This document shows positions 5,947 through 11,204 of a DNA stretch of 22,232 nucleotides, in pieces (within the stretch, counting starts at the first letter, position 1; the number at the start of each line of letters is the position of its first letter). Source of the DNA: a virus; the IMG/VR virus record IMGVR_UViG_3300009790_000085, positions 1-22,232 of that record. One strand, given 5' to 3'. The position numbers and the translations under genes are program-made. Below the pieces are notes generated by a model. The model saw nothing but the letters and a program-made list of their open reading frames with translations, was not told the origin of the DNA and searched no databases.

Positions 5947-5957
5947 ATAGGGGTTTT

Positions 5958-6278
5958 ATGATTCTGAAAGAGATTAAATATCGTAATTTTAAGGTAAAAA
6001 TTGTTAAATTAGCTAGGAAAGACGCTAAAAAAGAAAACATTTATGGTTACTATGATACTGACAAATCAATCATAGCTTTATCAGAAGATTTAAAAAAAAT
6101 TACATTATTAGATACTTTACTACATGAAATAGCACACATGATAGCTCACAAGTCATCGATTCGGTTAAAGAATCTTGGTGAGGAGGGTGTTGCTACTTTT
6201 ATAGGCTCAGAGTTTTCTAAAATTTTTTTACAAAATCCAGAATTATCAAAATTTATAAAAAGGTGTGTTGCTAAATGA
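5958..6278 (+). CDS. HExxH zinc metallopeptidase, ImmA/IrrE-like
   Basis: A 106-residue protein with a zinc-protease signature: TLLHEIAHMIAH, giving His56, Glu57 and His60. A candidate third ligand lies in the following helix (GEEGVATFIGSEF, ~75-87). The upstream strands (IYGYYDTDKSIIALS) match short phage members of the ImmA/IrrE group. ImmA of ICEBs1 relieves repression by cutting its repressor, so a similar role on a regulator of this phage is plausible. It is first in the rightward operon, directly opposite the unassigned 232-residue gene. It could instead belong to another small HExxH family such as the SprT-like proteins. The gene overlaps its follower by ATGA. Confidence 0.75.
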   Translation: MILKEIKYRNFKVKIVKLARKDAKKENIYGYYDTDKSIIALSEDLKKITLLDTLLHEIAHMIAHKSSIRLKNLGEEGVATFIGSEFSKIFLQNPELSKFIKRCVAK

Positions 6279-6505
6279 AAGCTTATTTAATTTTAGTTTT
6301 AATGACATCACAAGGTTTGCTTTACGAAAAAATAAATATCAAAAATTTTACAAATTGTGATGAAGCATTTGAAAGCAAAGCTACTTGGTATGACAATCCT
6401 AAATTTGAAGATGGTAATGGTGAGATTTGGGGTTTTTATATTTACAATAAAAAAGGCATAGCAGCTCACTATTGCCTAGACCAACAAGGAAACTATTTAT
6501 TATGA
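6275..6505 (+). CDS. Small, possibly exported hypothetical protein
   Basis: A 76-residue protein with a short hydrophobic N-terminus (MKAYLILVLMTSQGLL) that could be a weak signal peptide or anchor. After it come FTNCDEAFESKATWY and AHYCLDQQGNY, with one Cys each, which could form a disulfide outside the cytoplasm. Small phage proteins with this plan (hydrophobic start, F-x-x-C-xEA, later YC) are common and uncharacterised. It is coupled by ATGA to both neighbours. Confidence 0.65.
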   Translation: MKAYLILVLMTSQGLLYEKINIKNFTNCDEAFESKATWYDNPKFEDGNGEIWGFYIYNKKGIAAHYCLDQQGNYLL

Positions 6506-6705
6506 ACAGTTTATTAGAAAGTTTTATTGATGTTACAAGTGGATTAATTTTAGCAATTATTATTCAGCTAACAATTTTTCCATATTTTTTTAACTTACAT
6601 CCAAACATAATTGAAAGTTTGCACATAGCATTAATATTTACTGTTGTTTCAATTTTAAGATCATGGGGTTGGAGATCATTTTTTAAAAACAAAAAAATTT
6701 TATGA
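6502..6705 (+). CDS. Small membrane protein, DUF7220-like
   Basis: A 67-residue protein from ATG 6502 (MNSLLESFIDVTSG). An earlier in-frame TTG at 6472 lies inside the preceding gene and is not needed, because the ATG makes the ATGA overlap seen throughout this operon and has AAGGA about 10 bases upstream. Two membrane segments are evident (LILAIIIQLTIFPYFF and IALIFTVVSILRSW). The order E-S...G...Q...FP...FTVVSI-RS-W-RR/FF matches small phage inner-membrane proteins of the DUF7220 type, whose role is unknown. Confidence 0.7.
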   Translation: MNSLLESFIDVTSGLILAIIIQLTIFPYFFNLHPNIIESLHIALIFTVVSILRSWGWRSFFKNKKIL

Positions 6706-7211
6706 TAGAAGTTAAATTAGATTTATACGATATTATGGCAGCTTCACAAACTGGGTTGCTTAGGGTTTTTGAGTCATTAAGATTAAAACAAGATTGGGGT
6801 CATAACTATAAAGGTAGTGTTAATGACCAAATAGCAAAATCAATAAGTGGTGCTTGTGCAGAACTTGCAGTTTGTCGTTACTTAGATACTTCTTTTAACT
6901 TTCATGTAAATCATGGTGCTAATCCAGATATTATTTGGCATGATGTTCATTTACAAGTTAGATCCCAACTACCTAAAAAACATAATAGTTTAATAATAAG
7001 ACCTAAAGGCAGTAAAGCTGGGGAAATCTATGTATTAGTTATTGATAAAAGTCCGACTTACGAAATTCATGGCTTTGTTAATAGCAGTTATGTTTTAGGT
7101 ACAGAAAAATATTTAACAGACTTTGGTATTACTGACAGACCAAAAGTTCATTCACTAAGTTTAGATAAACTTACACCAATTAAATTTTTGAAAGATGGAG
7201 CATGGAATTAA
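6702..7211 (+). CDS. Degenerate PD-(D/E)XK-like nuclease-fold protein
   Basis: A 169-residue protein. Its centre follows a phage nuclease-fold pattern: GACAELAVCRYL with Glu54, then HGANPDIIWHDVHLQVRSQ with Asp76. In active relatives the last strand reads I-D-V-K; here it is LQVRS, with Gln/Arg where the catalytic acid and lysine would be. The fold is therefore likely, but cleavage activity is doubtful. Basic strands follow (SLIIRPKGSKAGEIYVLVID). The cytosine methyltransferase starts 10 bp before its stop, so the two are co-translated and may work together, perhaps in DNA recognition or as a relic restriction partner. No homologue was checked. Confidence 0.6.
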   Translation: MIEVKLDLYDIMAASQTGLLRVFESLRLKQDWGHNYKGSVNDQIAKSISGACAELAVCRYLDTSFNFHVNHGANPDIIWHDVHLQVRSQLPKKHNSLIIRPKGSKAGEIYVLVIDKSPTYEIHGFVNSSYVLGTEKYLTDFGITDRPKVHSLSLDKLTPIKFLKDGAWN

Positions 7212-8122
7212 GTGTACTTGATTTATTTAGTGGCATTGGTGGTTTTAGTGTTGGCTTGGAGTCTACTGGTAAATTTAAAACAACTGCATTTTGTGAAAAA
7301 GATAAATTCTGTCAAAAAGTTTTACAAAAACATTGGCAAGGCACAACAATATTTGAGGACATAAGGGATATAGATGGAACAAAAATTAAAGCAGATGTCA
7401 TTACTGGGGGATTCCCATGCCAACCATTTAGCACAGCAGGAAAAAGAAAAGGAACAGAAGATGACCGATACCTATTTCCAGAAATGCTTAGAGTCATTAA
7501 AGAGACTCAAGCAAGGTGGGTTGTTGGAGAGAATGTGCAAGGAATTGTTAATATGTCAGAGGGAAAAGTCTTGCAAGGAATACACAATGATTTGGAAACC
7601 ATCGGTTACGAAGTCCAAACTTTTATTATTCCAGCTAGTTCGCAAGGAGCATGGCACAAAAGAAACAGAGTTTGGATCGTTGCTGCCAACACCAACAGCA
7701 AGTTGCTTAGAGGGTGGAGAACAATCGAACAGAGTGGAGAGAAGCAAAACAGGAAAAGGGTTTATTTTAAGGAAAAAAAACAAACCGAACAACACTTATG
7801 GAGCAAGTCTCTCAGACACAATGATGTTTTTGGCAAAACAGAAATATCCAACTCCAACAACATCGGATGCAAAGGACATAGCTTACAATCCGATAACCTG
7901 CAAAAGGGAAATAACACAACAGAAAATGTCAATTCAAGCTTTAAAAAACAACAAACCTGGTGGGAAACTCAACAGCTTATTTGTGGAGTTCCTAATGGGA
8001 TTTCCTATGAATTGGACAAGGATAGAACAAATAGAGTCAAATCACTTGGAAACGCAATCGTACCACAAATCGCAACAGAAATCGGCAAAGCCATTATCAA
8101 GGCAGAAGAAGAAAATGTATAG
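7202..8122 (+). CDS. dcm: C5-cytosine DNA methyltransferase
   Basis: A 306-residue enzyme that methylates cytosine at C5 with S-adenosylmethionine. All main motifs are present: I DLFSGIGGFSVGL (7-19), IV GGFPCQPFSTAGKRKG with nucleophile Cys73, VI GENVQGI with Glu110, VIII GAWHKRNRVWIVA, and X SLGNAIVPQIA (281-291). The target-recognition part (~160-265) is short, polar and Asn/Lys-rich. Phages use such enzymes to evade host restriction. The gene overlaps the nuclease-fold gene by 10 bp and ends in ATGTATAG, overlapping the neighbouring frame. From 7374 on it shares its DNA with another long open frame, which may explain the unusual composition of its recognition region. Confidence 0.95.
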   Translation: MELSVLDLFSGIGGFSVGLESTGKFKTTAFCEKDKFCQKVLQKHWQGTTIFEDIRDIDGTKIKADVITGGFPCQPFSTAGKRKGTEDDRYLFPEMLRVIKETQARWVVGENVQGIVNMSEGKVLQGIHNDLETIGYEVQTFIIPASSQGAWHKRNRVWIVAANTNSKLLRGWRTIEQSGEKQNRKRVYFKEKKQTEQHLWSKSLRHNDVFGKTEISNSNNIGCKGHSLQSDNLQKGNNTTENVNSSFKKQQTWWETQQLICGVPNGISYELDKDRTNRVKSLGNAIVPQIATEIGKAIIKAEEENV

Positions 8123-8540
8123 AACTCCAACTGCAATGGACACTGGTAACGATAGTTTTGTTTATGCAGCTAAAATATTAAATGGCAAAATAAATAGAAA
8201 TTCAGACAGTAGGGTGCAAATTACTTTATCTACAGATGTTGCAATTAAATTTTTAAAAGATAATCCACATTTAATAAAAGAATATGACAAGCCATTTAAA
8301 ATTAGACCAAATTTACCAAACAAAATTGATTTTATAAATTATTTAAAATCGCAAATTAATATTAAGGAACTCACAGATAAAACCGATATTAAAAAAACTA
8401 CAATAGAACATTGGTTTAGAAAAGATAAATGCTTTGCTTACCCCACAGTTGAAAATTGGAACACAATAAAAAAATTATTTAATCAACTTAAATACGATCA
8501 TGAGATGACACATGAAGTTGAGGAAGATTGGAAAAGTTAG
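7374..8540 (+). CDS. Methyltransferase-associated 'PTPTA' protein overlapping dcm out of frame
   Basis: A 388-codon frame sharing 7374-8122 with the cytosine methyltransferase in another phase. It starts at ATG 7374 with AAGGG six bases upstream. Features in order: a Lys-rich N-terminus, WKPSVTKSKLLLFQL (74-88), LLPTPTAS (103-110), YPTPTTSDAK (158-167), LNSLFVEFLMGFPMNWT (199-215) and YRTPTAMD (249-256). I recall these strings from a recurrent phage family usually annotated beside DNA methyltransferases, of unknown function. The third PTPTA copy lies beyond the dcm stop, so the motif is not a by-product of dcm codons. The C-terminus (KELTDKTDIKKTTIEHWFRK, ~328-347) looks like a helix-turn-helix. 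A shorter product from ATG 8115 (141 residues), overlapping the dcm stop, is the conservative alternative. Confidence 0.65.
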   Translation: MEQKLKQMSLLGDSHANHLAQQEKEKEQKMTDTYFQKCLESLKRLKQGGLLERMCKELLICQREKSCKEYTMIWKPSVTKSKLLLFQLVRKEHGTKETEFGSLLPTPTASCLEGGEQSNRVERSKTGKGFILRKKNKPNNTYGASLSDTMMFLAKQKYPTPTTSDAKDIAYNPITCKREITQQKMSIQALKNNKPGGKLNSLFVEFLMGFPMNWTRIEQIESNHLETQSYHKSQQKSAKPLSRQKKKMYRTPTAMDTGNDSFVYAAKILNGKINRNSDSRVQITLSTDVAIKFLKDNPHLIKEYDKPFKIRPNLPNKIDFINYLKSQINIKELTDKTDIKKTTIEHWFRKDKCFAYPTVENWNTIKKLFNQLKYDHEMTHEVEEDWKS

Positions 8541-8542
8541 AT

Positions 8543-8698
8543 ATGTATGGTGATCCGGCAAAGAAGTGTTGCATGAAAGATTGTGACACACCGGCTGTGC
8601 TTACAGAAAACAATAAGCATTATTGCCCAGACCATTACTCATCTGAAATATTACAAATACCATTAGAAGAATTAGGTAAAGGTGGTGAGGATGATTGA
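8543..8698 (+). CDS. 51-residue Cys/His (zinc-ribbon-like) protein
   Basis: A short protein beginning MYGDPAKKCCMKDCDTPAV and ending KGGEDD. Cys9/Cys10, Cys14, then HYCPDHY with His26, Cys28 and His31 could bind one zinc ion. It starts two bases after the preceding stop and its TGA overlaps the start of the adenine methyltransferase (ATGATTGA), so it fills the only gap between the methyltransferase genes. No strong Shine-Dalgarno sequence is seen, which fits coupling to the upstream gene. Confidence 0.6.
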   Translation: MYGDPAKKCCMKDCDTPAVLTENNKHYCPDHYSSEILQIPLEELGKGGEDD

Positions 8699-9299
8699 GT
8701 TGCCTAATAAAAAATACAATATTATTTATGCCGATCCAGCTTGGTCGTACAATGGTAAGTTACCACAAAGAGCTAAGGTGCAGCACTATCCTGTAATGCC
8801 AATTGAGGATATTTGTTCAATACCAGTAAAAGATATTACAGCAGATGATAGCATTTTATTTATGTGGGCAACTTTCCCATTACTGCAAGAGGGTTTAGAT
8901 GTAATTAAGTCTTGGGGTTTTGAACTAAAAACTTGTGCTTTTGTATGGATTAAAACTAATAAAAGAACTGATGTTAAGCAATCATCATTTTTTCCAGTAG
9001 ACTCATTTGATAGTTTTTGGGGAATGGGTGGTTGGACAAGGAGTAACGCAGAAATTTGTTTATTAGGTACTAAAGGCAAACCCAAAAGATTAGATAAAGG
9101 CATACACCAGGTAATTTATGAGCCAATAAGAGAGCATAGCAGAAAGCCTGATTGCATTAGGGAAAAAATCGTACAGCTTTGTGGGGATTTACCAAGATTA
9201 GAAATGTTTAGCAGAACTGTTACACCAGGTTGGGATATTTGGGGTAATCAAACAGACAAATTTAAACCGACTGCCGAAAACAAGGAGTTAAGACTTTGA
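8691..9299 (+). CDS. MT-A70 family adenine-N6 DNA methyltransferase
   Basis: A 202-residue methyltransferase from ATG 8691 (MIELPNKKYNIIYADPAWSY); two in-frame GTG codons at 8682 and 8685 are less likely because they lie inside the preceding small gene. The catalytic DPPW motif reads Asp15-Pro-Ala-Trp18, a known variant. FMWATFPLLQEGLDVIKSWGF and the FVWIKTNK strand follow, then EICLLGTKGKPKR, REHSRKPD, and RLEMFSRTVTPGWDIWGNQ near the C-terminus, all standard for the family. It would methylate adenine in phage DNA, complementing the cytosine enzyme. Target sequence cannot be read from the protein. The next gene's TTG start overlaps its stop. Confidence 0.92.
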   Translation: MIELPNKKYNIIYADPAWSYNGKLPQRAKVQHYPVMPIEDICSIPVKDITADDSILFMWATFPLLQEGLDVIKSWGFELKTCAFVWIKTNKRTDVKQSSFFPVDSFDSFWGMGGWTRSNAEICLLGTKGKPKRLDKGIHQVIYEPIREHSRKPDCIREKIVQLCGDLPRLEMFSRTVTPGWDIWGNQTDKFKPTAENKELRL

Positions 9300-9703
9300 G
9301 TTGGACTTTTGAAAAGGTAGATATTGATTTGTTAGACAACCTAAATTTGAATAGCCATGAAAAGCTATTGTATATTTTAATAAGAAGATTCCATAACTGC
9401 AAAAATGGTGTAAATGTATCTAATAAATATTTAATGCGTAGAACTGGCATTAAATCTGAGGCCACACTTAGAAAGTATTTAGACAATTTAACATTGTTTG
9501 GCCTAGTTGCTAGACACCAACCTAAACGAAACAAAGCTAACAACTACACATTTGATAGGAATAAGATGCAAGAAATTATTCGCATGAATAATGGTAAAAG
9601 ACGAAGAATTAGCGAAAGCATTAAACAAAAAATACACAACAAAAAGTTATCACAAGAAATTAACAGGGGTACAGTTATCACCATAAATCCAAAAGTTCGG
9701 TAG
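9296..9703 (+). CDS. Winged-helix protein (HTH_36-like, possible replication or regulatory protein)
   Basis: A 135-residue basic protein. The start is TTG 9296, supported by AAGGAG eight bases upstream and by overlap with the methyltransferase stop. Residues ~18-75 form a winged helix-turn-helix: NSHEKLLYILIRRFHNCKNG, VSNKYLMRRTGIKSEATLRK and YLDNLTLFGLVARHQPKRN. This pattern is typical of N-terminal domains of phage replication initiators and some regulators. The remaining 60 residues are Lys/Arg-rich with no further domain. Two 17-bp direct repeats begin at its last base and could be its binding sites. Confidence 0.7.
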   Translation: MSWTFEKVDIDLLDNLNLNSHEKLLYILIRRFHNCKNGVNVSNKYLMRRTGIKSEATLRKYLDNLTLFGLVARHQPKRNKANNYTFDRNKMQEIIRMNNGKRRRISESIKQKIHNKKLSQEINRGTVITINPKVR

Positions 9704-9742
9704 TTAATTTTTGTAGGTCATGGGGGTTAATTTTTGTAGGTC
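9703..9742. repeat. Two perfect 17-bp direct repeats, 23-bp period
   Basis: GTTAATTTTTGTAGGTC occurs at 9703-9719 and 9726-9742 with no mismatch. The first copy starts on the last base of the winged-helix gene. Two full-length copies in tandem right behind a DNA-binding protein gene recall iterons or operator pairs. No third copy was seen. Confidence 0.75.
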
Positions 9743-9745
9743 TTA

Positions 9746-9770
9746 AATAGAAAATACTTAATAGAAAATA
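9746..9770. repeat. Short AT-rich direct repeats, 14-bp period
   Basis: AATAGAAAATA occurs at 9746-9756 and 9760-9770, directly after the 17-bp repeats and before the next gene. The stretch is nearly pure A/T, which would melt easily, as in a replication-origin unwinding region. The composition alone could produce it. Confidence 0.4.
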
Positions 9771-9776
9771 ATATAT

Positions 9777-9983
9777 ATGGAGCAAAAAGATAAGATTAAA
9801 AAAATAATAGGTAATATGGTTAAAAATACTAACTTTTATTACAAAAAAGCAAAGGATAGTAGAATTAAGAATAGAAAAGCACATGACCAAAACAAAAAAA
9901 CCAAACAATTACAGAAATCCTTATCAAAGGATAGATTTAACCAATATTTAGACCAATTGTATAAACAAAATGATAACAGTTAG
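9777..9983 (+). CDS. Small basic hypothetical protein
   Basis: A 68-residue, very basic and polar protein (MEQKDKIKKIIGNMVKN, later RKAHDQNKKTKQLQKS). It is probably helical and has no cysteine or membrane segment. No clear Shine-Dalgarno sequence precedes the ATG, where the DNA is AT-rich. It overlaps the next gene by 14 bp, which supports its being translated. The function is unknown; the charge suggests nucleic-acid contact. Confidence 0.5.
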   Translation: MEQKDKIKKIIGNMVKNTNFYYKKAKDSRIKNRKAHDQNKKTKQLQKSLSKDRFNQYLDQLYKQNDNS

Positions 9984-10383
9984 ACTGACTACCGACCAAT
10001 TAGATAGATTTTTATCCATAGCAGCATTTGTGGATAATAAATTACCTGGACTTAAAAAACCAAGATGTACTACTAACTTTGAACTGTTAGATGTATCACC
10101 AGATAAAGATACTTATAAAGATTCGGCACCATCTACTGCTAGACCAAGAATAATTCCGACTTCCAGACAATTATCCATATATGATTTTGTAACTATGCTT
10201 ATGTTGGATGTTAAAGCTGATAAAAGAGAACTAATTTACCTTAGACACTTTCCCTACAGATCCTACAGACAACTTAAAAGATTCTACTTAGATTGGTCAC
10301 ATGAAAAAATAAGATATATGTATTTTAGAGCTTTGGTAGAAGCTTGTGAGGTAGCAAACAAGAATTTAAAAAAATATTTGTAA
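9970..10383 (+). CDS. DUF6362-like helix-turn-helix protein
   Basis: A 137-residue protein. The second half, SIYDFVTMLMLDVKADKREL then LRHFPYRSYRQLKRFYLDWS then HEKIRYMYFRALVEA, has the plan of DUF6362 phage proteins. There, a helical bundle with an L-R-x-x-x-x-S-[WY]-R core and a sigma-region-4-like helix-turn-helix often sits just before terminase genes. The N-terminal 60 residues are variable. By position it could be a late-gene activator for the packaging operon, but that is inference. It is the last gene before the 400-bp island at 10384-10784. Confidence 0.6.
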   Translation: MITVRLTTDQLDRFLSIAAFVDNKLPGLKKPRCTTNFELLDVSPDKDTYKDSAPSTARPRIIPTSRQLSIYDFVTMLMLDVKADKRELIYLRHFPYRSYRQLKRFYLDWSHEKIRYMYFRALVEACEVANKNLKKYL

Positions 10384-10425
10384 AAGATTTGACAAGTTAT
10401 CAAATAAGTTAAAGAAAAACTTTAT

Positions 10426-10448
10426 ACTTAATTTAAGTGTTTTTTTTT
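10426..10448 (+). terminator. Weak terminator-like dyad with T-run
   Basis: ACTTAA and TTAAGT (10426-10438) form a dyad with one central base, followed by G and nine T residues (10440-10448). A-rich bases before it could pair with the T-run. The dyad has almost no loop, so the hairpin would be poor. The position, 40 bp after the rightward gene ending at 10383, suits a terminator of the early transcript. Confidence 0.3.
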
Positions 10449-10479
10449 AAAACCTTTTTTTTAGTTTGAATCATATGAT

Positions 10480-10526
10480 GGGGTAGCAAACCTTTCTTTC
10501 TTTCTCTCTCTCAAAATTGCTACCCC
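10480..10526. other. Long-loop hairpin with polypyrimidine loop
   Basis: GGGGTAGCAA (10480-10489) and TTGCTACCCC (10517-10526) are perfect inverted repeats of 10 bp. The 27-base loop is almost all C and T. A perfect 10-bp palindrome, ATCATATGAT (10470-10479), touches its left arm. No T-run follows on either strand, so it is not a plain intrinsic terminator. It lies downstream of both the rightward early operon and the leftward small gene 10538-10696. Confidence 0.7.
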
Positions 10527-10537
10527 CTTATGAACAA

Positions 10538-10696
10538 TTACTGTTCAATTGGCTTAAAGTCTTTTATTTTAAGCTTTTTTAACATCTTCCTATTCTTTAA
10601 TGCTGATTGGAACTTATCTTTATTCCTGTAGTATTTAACAATAGGAAACTTAAACATAACAATTGGAGTTGTTAAAGTTTTAGATTTATTAAACAT
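10538..10696 (-). CDS. 52-residue basic protein encoded opposite to its surroundings
   Basis: A leftward frame starts MFNKSKTLTTPIVMFKFPIV and ends LKIKDFKPIEQ. The ATG at 10696 has a very good AAGGAGAG about 4-5 bases upstream, the same form used by the XRE regulator and the 232-residue gene. The protein is strongly basic with a helical C-terminal half (DKFQSALKNRKMLKKLK). It is the only leftward gene between the control region and the end of the window and faces the terminase gene across an 88-bp region with spaced repeats. No family is recognised. A role in late-gene control is a guess from position. Confidence 0.6.
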   Translation of the reverse strand: MFNKSKTLTTPIVMFKFPIVKYYRNKDKFQSALKNRKMLKKLKIKDFKPIEQ

Positions 10697-10730
10697 ATTT
10701 CTCTCCTTTTGATTCGTTAGAATCGGTTGA

Positions 10731-10762
10731 TAACAATATTAACACTATCGCTAACAATATTA
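10731..10762. repeat. TAACAATATTA direct repeats, 21-bp period (candidate operator)
   Basis: TAACAATATTA occurs at 10731-10741 and 10752-10762, exactly 21 bp (two helical turns) apart, between the divergent starts of the small leftward gene (10696) and the small terminase (10785). Such spacing suits a regulator binding one face of the DNA. TATCGCTA, between the copies, also occurs next to the leftward early promoter. Confidence 0.5.
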
Positions 10763-10784
10763 CAACCACAAATAAGTAAATAAA

Positions 10785-11204
10785 ATGGCTAATAAGACTA
10801 AGAAAAATGATAAAGTGATTAAAGAAATGCTAGAAGAATTAGCACAAGGTAAATCACTTAGAGCTGTACTTTCACCACAAAATAAGGATCCAGATAGACC
10901 ATGTTGGGAAACCTTTAGATCCTGGATGAAAAAGGATAATAATTTACGACTAGCCTATGAAGAGGCTAAAATGGATAGCATGGAATTTGTACTTAGTGCA
11001 GCTACTGACTTATTAAACGAAAGTATTGCTAATAGTAAAACAAAAGAAAAGACTGACTTAGGTCAAACACATCTTATTAAGTCATTTGTAGATTTAAGTA
11101 AATGGAAAAGTGAACGAATTCAACCCAAATACTATGCTAAAAAGGATGCAACTACATTAAATTTCGATAAAAATACTCCATTAGTTGTTAAGTGGGATAA
11201 GTAA
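10785..11204 (+). CDS. terS: Terminase small subunit
   Basis: A 139-residue protein that would recognise phage DNA for packaging and feed it to TerL. The N-terminal part is a helix-turn-helix typical of small terminases: VIKEMLEELAQGKSLRAVLS, then PCWETFRSWMKKDNNLRLAYEEAKMD, with the WETFRSW...LRLAYEEA pattern shared with phage TerS proteins. Residues ~65-105 form a helical oligomerisation segment, and the C-terminal tail (TTLNFDKNTPLVVKWDK) ends in strands like other TerS tails. It opens the late block. The ATG has no Shine-Dalgarno sequence; the preceding bases are A-rich. Confidence 0.85.
   Translation: MANKTKKNDKVIKEMLEELAQGKSLRAVLSPQNKDPDRPCWETFRSWMKKDNNLRLAYEEAKMDSMEFVLSAATDLLNESIANSKTKEKTDLGQTHLIKSFVDLSKWKSERIQPKYYAKKDATTLNFDKNTPLVVKWDK

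Noticed and set aside
7312-7795. Minus-strand frames opposite dcm (61 and 79 residues)
   Set aside because: No start signal or motif; unlike the 7374 frame they carry nothing that continues outside dcm.
9678-9908. 76-residue minus-strand frame across the direct repeats
   Set aside because: It is very hydrophobic because of the A-rich opposite strand, has no ribosome-binding site, and conflicts with the plus-strand gene at 9777.
5146-10752. Octamer TAGCGATA as a genome-wide regulatory word
   Set aside because: It occurs next to the leftward promoter, between the 10731 repeats and in the 17985 hairpin loop, but also inside coding regions (about 3148, 4467 and 13867), so it is not specific to control regions.
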